A stretch of DNA of 11,806 nt, from assembly GCA_946007445.1 (NCBI GenBank), contig CAMGAL010000031.1, positions 1-11,806 on the forward strand. The letters are read 5' to 3'. Both the position numbers and the translations under genes were made by a program. This stretch comes from an uncultured Mediterranea sp. GTDB taxonomy: Bacteria; Bacteroidota; Bacteroidia; Bacteroidales; Bacteroidaceae. The notes below the pieces were generated by a model, which was not told the origin of the DNA, searched no databases, and saw only the letters and a program-made list of their open reading frames with translations. This document shows positions 8,230 to 11,806 of the stretch, one piece after another. The number at the start of each line of letters is the position of its first letter. The stretch's first letter is position 1.

Positions 8230-9453
8230 ATGAAAAACCTTCTTTACTCGACGGCTCTTTGCTCTGTTTTGACTTTGGCCGCCTGTCAGCCGTCCGGTTC
8301 CGGACTATTCGTAGTGAGCAACCCCTTGCCGGTGCAGCGCAGTGCCGAAGTGGTGGAACTATCCTGCGACGAGGTGTGCCGCCGCCTCCAATGCCTCCCT
8401 ACCGATGCCTTGCTGGCTGTGGATGCCGAGGGCCGCGAATGGCCGTTGCAGCTCACCTATGACAGCTTGTTTGTTTTCCCCGCTTCGGTGGCTCCCTCTG
8501 CCACAGCCGTTTACCATATCCGCAAGGGCACCGCTGCCGACACCGTGCGCTATGTACAGGGCCGCTATCATCCCGAGCGGGCCGACGACATCGTGTGGGA
8601 GAACGACCGGGCCGGTTTCCGCACCTACGGCCCCGGCATTGAGGGGGTATATGGCTACGACACGTTCCTCAAGCGCGTGTCGCGTCCCATCCTCGACTCG
8701 CTCTATGATGCCAACAACAGTGCGGCCAACTGGGCACGGGTGGACAGCTTGCGTCGGGCGGGTCTCAAGGAGGAGGCCGAACGCTTCATCCGCTCCTTCT
8801 CGTTCCACATCGACCACGGGGTAGGCATGGACCCCTATGCCGTAGGTCCTACGTTGGGAGCCGGAGCGGTGGCCGTCCTGGATGGCGACCAGATGATTTA
8901 TCCCACCACCTACCAGAAGTACACCATCCTCGACAACGGCCCTTGGCGCTTCACGCTGGAGCTGGAGTTTGCTCCCCGTGCCATCGGCATAGACACCGCG
9001 GTGGTGGAGAAACGCCTCATCACGCTCGACTACGGTTCGCAGCTCAATCGGACGACCCTTCGCTACTTCGGCCTTTCGCGTTCGGTCGAGCTGGCCGCCG
9101 GCATCGTGGTGCATGAGAGCAATCCCCAGGCGTATGAAGAGGATGCCCAAGCTGGCTATATTGCCTACGAAGACCTCACCATGGAGCCCGAAGAGGGCAA
9201 TGGCAGCATCTTCCTCGGTGCTTGCCGTCCGGATGGATTTGTCTCTACCGCTTACCGCCCTATGGAGGAACCTAAGGCCGGAGCTTTGGGACACATCCTG
9301 GCCACCCAGCCTTACCGTCCCTTTGCCGTCTATACCTATTACTGGGGATATGGCTGGAGCAAGTACGGCTTCGAGAATATGGATGCCTGGAAGTCTTATC
9401 TCCTGAACTATATGGAAGGTCTCCGTCAGCCGCTGACCGTGGCATGGAAATAA
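8230..9453 (+). CDS. DUF4861 family lipoprotein, function unknown
   Basis: A 407-residue protein starting at ATG 8230 (MKNLLYSTAL). The in-frame ATG at 8215 would add five residues and spoil a compact type II signal. The lipobox LAAC places the lipidated cysteine at residue 19. The following QPSGSG has no acidic run, so surface export by the Bacteroides lipoprotein export signal is not indicated and a periplasm-facing anchor is likelier. The body matches the DUF4861 family: DIVWENDRAGFRTYGPG at 120-136, SFHIDHGVGMDPY near 191-203, NGPWRFTLELEF near 236-247, and an aromatic-rich C-terminus YYWGYGWSKYGF near 371-382. The family is uncharacterised but recurs in pectin and plant-glycan gene clusters. 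It is divergent from, and probably co-controlled with, the hydrolase operon, so a role on the same glycan is inferred. The family call is recognition by eye. Confidence 0.85.
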   Translation: MKNLLYSTALCSVLTLAACQPSGSGLFVVSNPLPVQRSAEVVELSCDEVCRRLQCLPTDALLAVDAEGREWPLQLTYDSLFVFPASVAPSATAVYHIRKGTAADTVRYVQGRYHPERADDIVWENDRAGFRTYGPGIEGVYGYDTFLKRVSRPILDSLYDANNSAANWARVDSLRRAGLKEEAERFIRSFSFHIDHGVGMDPYAVGPTLGAGAVAVLDGDQMIYPTTYQKYTILDNGPWRFTLELEFAPRAIGIDTAVVEKRLITLDYGSQLNRTTLRYFGLSRSVELAAGIVVHESNPQAYEEDAQAGYIAYEDLTMEPEEGNGSIFLGACRPDGFVSTAYRPMEEPKAGALGHILATQPYRPFAVYTYYWGYGWSKYGFENMDAWKSYLLNYMEGLRQPLTVAWK

Positions 9454-9465
9454 ATTTAAGTGACT

Positions 9466-11403
9466 ATGTATAATCGAATCCGATCCATGCAATTCCGTTT
9501 TGTGCAGCGATACCTCTCATCGAAGGTGTTGCCCCTATGGACCGTCCTGCTGATAGATGTCCTGATAGTTGTCGTATCCACCTTTCTGGCGTATGCCATC
9601 CGCTACGATTTCCGCAGCATCTTCCTGGAGAACTCCACACTCGACCGCACGGTGTTCACCTCGCTGGTGGTCAATCTCATCTATTTCCGCCTCTTCCGTA
9701 CCTACTCGGGAGTGCTGCGCTTCTCGTCGTTCATCGACATCTTGCGCATCTTTGCATCCCTTACGGCGGCTTTCGTTACCATGCTGCTTATCCGTGTTTC
9801 GGCCGAAGCCCTGTGGGGCATCCGTTGGTCGCCCATCAGTGTCACCCTCATGGCTTACATCTGCAGCTTTGCCTTGATGGCCACTACCCGTGTCATCGTG
9901 AAGATACTCTTCGAAGTGCTCAACTTTGACGGCTCGCACAGCGACAACGTCTTCATCTACGGAGCCAAAGAGGCGGGAGTGAACATCGCCAAGTCACTGC
10001 GCGTCAACCTGCGCAACCACTACCGCCTCTGCGGATTCATTGCCGACGAACCCGAGGTGATAGGCAAGGTCATTATGGGTGTGCGCGTCTATCCCAACGA
10101 TGATACGCTGATGGAGAACATGGCCAGCCGCGGAGTGCATGTCGTCATTGTGTCGCCGGCCAAGATGGACGACCTGAAGCGTAACGATGTGGCCGACCGC
10201 CTGCTGGCCAACAACGTGAAGCTCATGACCGCTCCCCCCCTGAGCGAGTGGAACAACCAGACGCTGAACCGCAACCAGCTGAAGGAGATTCAGATTGAAG
10301 ACCTGCTGGAGCGCGAACCCATCAAGATGGATATGCACCGGGTGGCCTCGCACTTGGAGGGCAAGCGGGTGCTCATTACGGGTGCCGCCGGCTCTATCGG
10401 CAGCGAGATGATGCGTCAAGTGGCCTCGTTCAATCCCTACTCGCTGATACTGGTCGACCAAGCCGAGACACCTCTGCACGACATCCGCCTGGAGTTGCAG
10501 GACGTGTGGCGCAACATTGAGGCCCACACCATCGTGGCCGACATCTCCAACGCCCCCCGCATGGAGGCCATCTTCAAGGAGTTCCGCCCGCAGTACGTCT
10601 TCCATGCCGCCGCCTACAAGCATGTGCCTATGATGGAGGACAATGTGTCCGAATCCATTCAAACCAATGTACAGGGCACACGCATCGTGGCCGACCTCGC
10701 CGTGAAGTACGGCGTGGAGAAGTTTGTGATGATCTCCACCGACAAGGCCGTCAATCCCACCAACGTGATGGGTTGCTCCAAGCGCATCTGCGAAATCTAT
10801 GTCCAGTCGCTGGCCAAGAAGCTCCAGAAGGAGGGACGCCGCGGCCCTCAGTTCATCACCACCCGCTTTGGCAATGTGTTGGGTTCCAACGGTTCGGTCA
10901 TTCCCCGCTTCCGCGACCAGATACAGCGTGGCGGCCCGGTGACGGTCACCCATCCCGAGATTATCCGCTACTTCATGACCATCCCCGAAGCCTGTCGCCT
11001 GGTATTGGAAGCCGGCAGCTTGGGCTACGGAGGCGAAGTCTACATCTTCGACATGGGCAAGCCGGTGAAGATTGTCGACCTGGCCAAGCGGATGATCAGC
11101 CTTTCGGGGCGCACCGACGTGAAGATAGAGTTCACCGGCTTGCGTCATGGCGAGAAGCTCTACGAGGAGCTGCTCAATGTGAAGGAGCTCACCAAGCCTA
11201 CCTATCACGAGAAGATTATGATTGCCAACGTGCGCGAGTACGACTACGACGAGGTGAGCCAGCGCATCCAGCATCTGGTGGACTTGAGCTACACCTACGA
11301 CTCCATGCGCATCGTGGCCGGTATGAAGGAGCTGGTGCCCGAGTTCGTGAGCCGCAACTCCGTCTTCGAGCAGCTCGACAAGCCTTGCCAGACGGAGAAC
11401 TGA
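9466..11403 (+). CDS. Membrane-bound UDP-sugar 4,6-dehydratase (FlaA1/WbpM/CapD/PglF type)
   Basis: An inner-membrane enzyme that would convert UDP-GlcNAc (or a related UDP-HexNAc) to the 4-keto-6-deoxy sugar, feeding synthesis of surface polysaccharide, O-antigen or glycoprotein glycan. Numbering is from ATG 9466 (645 aa). A GTG at 9460 and an ATG at 9487 are alternatives. About four membrane segments lie at 24-45, 62-80, 90-110 and 122-147. A first Rossmann-like domain starts near 162 (NVFIYGAKEAG). The extended SDR domain starts near 300 with GAAGSIGSE (306-314), then HAAAYKHVPMMEDN. The active site STDKAVNPTNVMGCSK gives T425-D426-K427 plus M435-x3-K439, the Met replacing the usual SDR Tyr, as in WbpM and PglF. 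LRHGEKLYEELL near 559-570 is a family hallmark. Full family length. It starts only 12 bp after the DUF4861 stop, so it may be read from the same transcript. Confidence 0.94.
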   Translation: MYNRIRSMQFRFVQRYLSSKVLPLWTVLLIDVLIVVVSTFLAYAIRYDFRSIFLENSTLDRTVFTSLVVNLIYFRLFRTYSGVLRFSSFIDILRIFASLTAAFVTMLLIRVSAEALWGIRWSPISVTLMAYICSFALMATTRVIVKILFEVLNFDGSHSDNVFIYGAKEAGVNIAKSLRVNLRNHYRLCGFIADEPEVIGKVIMGVRVYPNDDTLMENMASRGVHVVIVSPAKMDDLKRNDVADRLLANNVKLMTAPPLSEWNNQTLNRNQLKEIQIEDLLEREPIKMDMHRVASHLEGKRVLITGAAGSIGSEMMRQVASFNPYSLILVDQAETPLHDIRLELQDVWRNIEAHTIVADISNAPRMEAIFKEFRPQYVFHAAAYKHVPMMEDNVSESIQTNVQGTRIVADLAVKYGVEKFVMISTDKAVNPTNVMGCSKRICEIYVQSLAKKLQKEGRRGPQFITTRFGNVLGSNGSVIPRFRDQIQRGGPVTVTHPEIIRYFMTIPEACRLVLEAGSLGYGGEVYIFDMGKPVKIVDLAKRMISLSGRTDVKIEFTGLRHGEKLYEELLNVKELTKPTYHEKIMIANVREYDYDEVSQRIQHLVDLSYTYDSMRIVAGMKELVPEFVSRNSVFEQLDKPCQTEN

Positions 11404-11444
11404 GCATAACTGTGGGTGTACAAAAACCATAATCACTAACACAA

Positions 11445-11531
11445 TGTCATGCTGAGTCCCCATCTCACTTTGCGTGAAACCATTCGATGATGACGGATAT
11501 CGGTACATTCGGTTTGTCCGAAGTGACAAAC
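11445..11531. repeat. Possible remnant of an extragenic palindromic repeat
   Basis: TGTCATGCTGAG at 11445-11456 resembles the start of common bacterial extragenic repeats of the form TGTCATnCTGAGCG. Near the other end GTTTGTC (11512-11518) and GACAAAC (11525-11531) form a perfect 7-bp inverted repeat with a 6-nt loop. The middle is degenerate. It may be a decayed mobile palindrome or a weak plus-strand terminator for the dehydratase gene. Nothing else is recognisable in the 11404-11552 gap. Confidence 0.3.
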
Positions 11532-11552
11532 GATGCTATTCCGAAAAAGAAG

Positions 11553-11590
11553 AAGGAGTGCCTCCTCCCAGGCGGGGGAAAGCACTCCTT
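11553..11590 (-). terminator. Intrinsic terminator of the GGGtGRT gene
   Basis: AAGGAGTGC (11553-11561) pairs perfectly with GCACTCCTT (11582-11590), with an inner CCTCC/GGGGG-type extension. On the minus strand the stem is followed by CTTCTTTTTC, a good U-tract. It lies 29 bp after the stop of the minus-strand gene. The plus strand lacks a comparable T-run, so it mainly serves the minus strand. Confidence 0.82.
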
Positions 11591-11619
11591 GCTGCTCTAT
11601 TTGTATGAATGAAAGAATC

Positions 11620-11806
11620 TTACTTGCTCAGGGCAGTAGCCACGTCTACGGCGCAAGCCACGGTGCAACCTACCATCGGGTTGTTGCCGATGCCCAAGAA
11701 GCCCATCATCTCTACGTGAGCGGGCACTGAAGACGAGCCAGCGAACTGAGCGTCAGAGTGCATACGGCCCATCGTGTCGGTCATACCGTAAGAAGCGGGA
11801 CCTGCA
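11620..11806 (-). CDS. C-terminus of a GGGtGRT family protein (5' part outside the window)
   Basis: On the minus strand an open frame enters from the right edge and ends with TAA at 11622-11620, giving 61 residues. The tail contains AGPASYGMTDTMGRMHSD, QFAGSSSVPAHVEMMGFLG and GNNPMVGCTVA, which I recognise as the end of the conserved GGGtGRT protein, named for a glycine-rich motif that would lie just upstream of this part. Full-length members are about 330 residues, cytosolic and widespread in anaerobic Bacteroidetes and Firmicutes. No function is established. Two cysteines occur in NNPMVGCTVACAV near the end. It converges on the dehydratase gene and is followed by a strong terminator. There is no visible link to the glycan genes. 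Confidence 0.85.
   Translation of the reverse strand, partial: AGPASYGMTDTMGRMHSDAQFAGSSSVPAHVEMMGFLGIGNNPMVGCTVACAVDVATALSK

Noticed and set aside
8359..9492. A 377-codon minus-strand open frame opposite the DUF4861 gene.
   Set aside because: No recognisable domain. The plus strand has a lipobox and family motifs here.
9994..11529. A 511-codon minus-strand open frame opposite the dehydratase gene.
   Set aside because: The plus strand encodes a full dehydratase with the glycine-rich and catalytic motifs. The reverse frame is His/Val/Leu-rich shadow.
11533..11730. A 65-codon plus-strand open frame near the right end.
   Set aside because: It runs through the minus-strand terminator hairpin and into the antisense of the GGGtGRT coding sequence. 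No supporting signal.
1..11806. CRISPR array, tRNA, rRNA, insertion sequence, phage or defence system.
   Set aside because: No regularly spaced repeats, cloverleaf, transposase motif or phage gene seen. The nuclease-like tail at 1-141 belongs to a common family and alone does not indicate a defence island.

Overview
The window looks like a chromosomal piece of a GC-rich member of the Bacteroidales. By eye, sampled coding lines run roughly 55-60% G+C. The evidence is a cluster of exported glycoside hydrolases of Bacteroides polysaccharide-utilisation type, Bacteroidetes-style -7 boxes (TAnnTTTG) instead of an E. coli -10, few Shine-Dalgarno sequences, and a DUF4861 lipoprotein. I cannot name the species.

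Layout. At 1-141 (+) is the end of a PD-(D/E)XK/AAA-ATPase-like protein. A perfect 15-bp hairpin at 170-209 lies between it and a convergent three-gene operon on the minus strand. In transcription order the operon is a GH35 beta-galactosidase (8046-5701), a GH43-GH97 two-enzyme fusion (5666-2775) and a GH51 alpha-L-arabinofuranosidase carrying an incomplete propeller module (2775-247). The first gap is 34 bp. The second junction is a 1-bp stop/start overlap (TAATG). A divergent control region at about 8056-8229 holds one -7 box on each strand and a short palindrome between them. To its right, on the plus strand, are a DUF4861 lipoprotein (8230-9453) and, 12 bp later, a membrane-bound FlaA1/WbpM/CapD-type UDP-sugar 4,6-dehydratase (9466-11403). 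The window ends in the C-terminus of a GGGtGRT-family protein on the minus strand (11806-11620) with a clear intrinsic terminator at 11553-11590.

How it works together. GH35 removes terminal beta-galactose. The GH43 and GH51 modules would remove alpha-L-arabinofuranose. The retaining-type GH97 module would remove alpha-galactose or beta-L-arabinopyranose. Together these are exo-acting trimming activities for arabinogalactan or rhamnogalacturonan-I side chains, probably in the periplasm. DUF4861 proteins are uncharacterised and are often seen near plant-glycan enzymes, so this one probably serves the same pathway. The cluster is bounded on both sides within the window, yet contains no SusC/SusD pair, sensor or regulator. 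It therefore probably depends on transport and regulation encoded elsewhere. The dehydratase belongs to surface-glycan synthesis and its link to the cluster may be only positional.

I see no convincing wholly new system. The most notable points are the GH43-GH97 fusion with both active sites apparently intact, the partial propeller on the GH51, the orphan nature of the cluster, and two conserved proteins of unknown function (DUF4861 and GGGtGRT).
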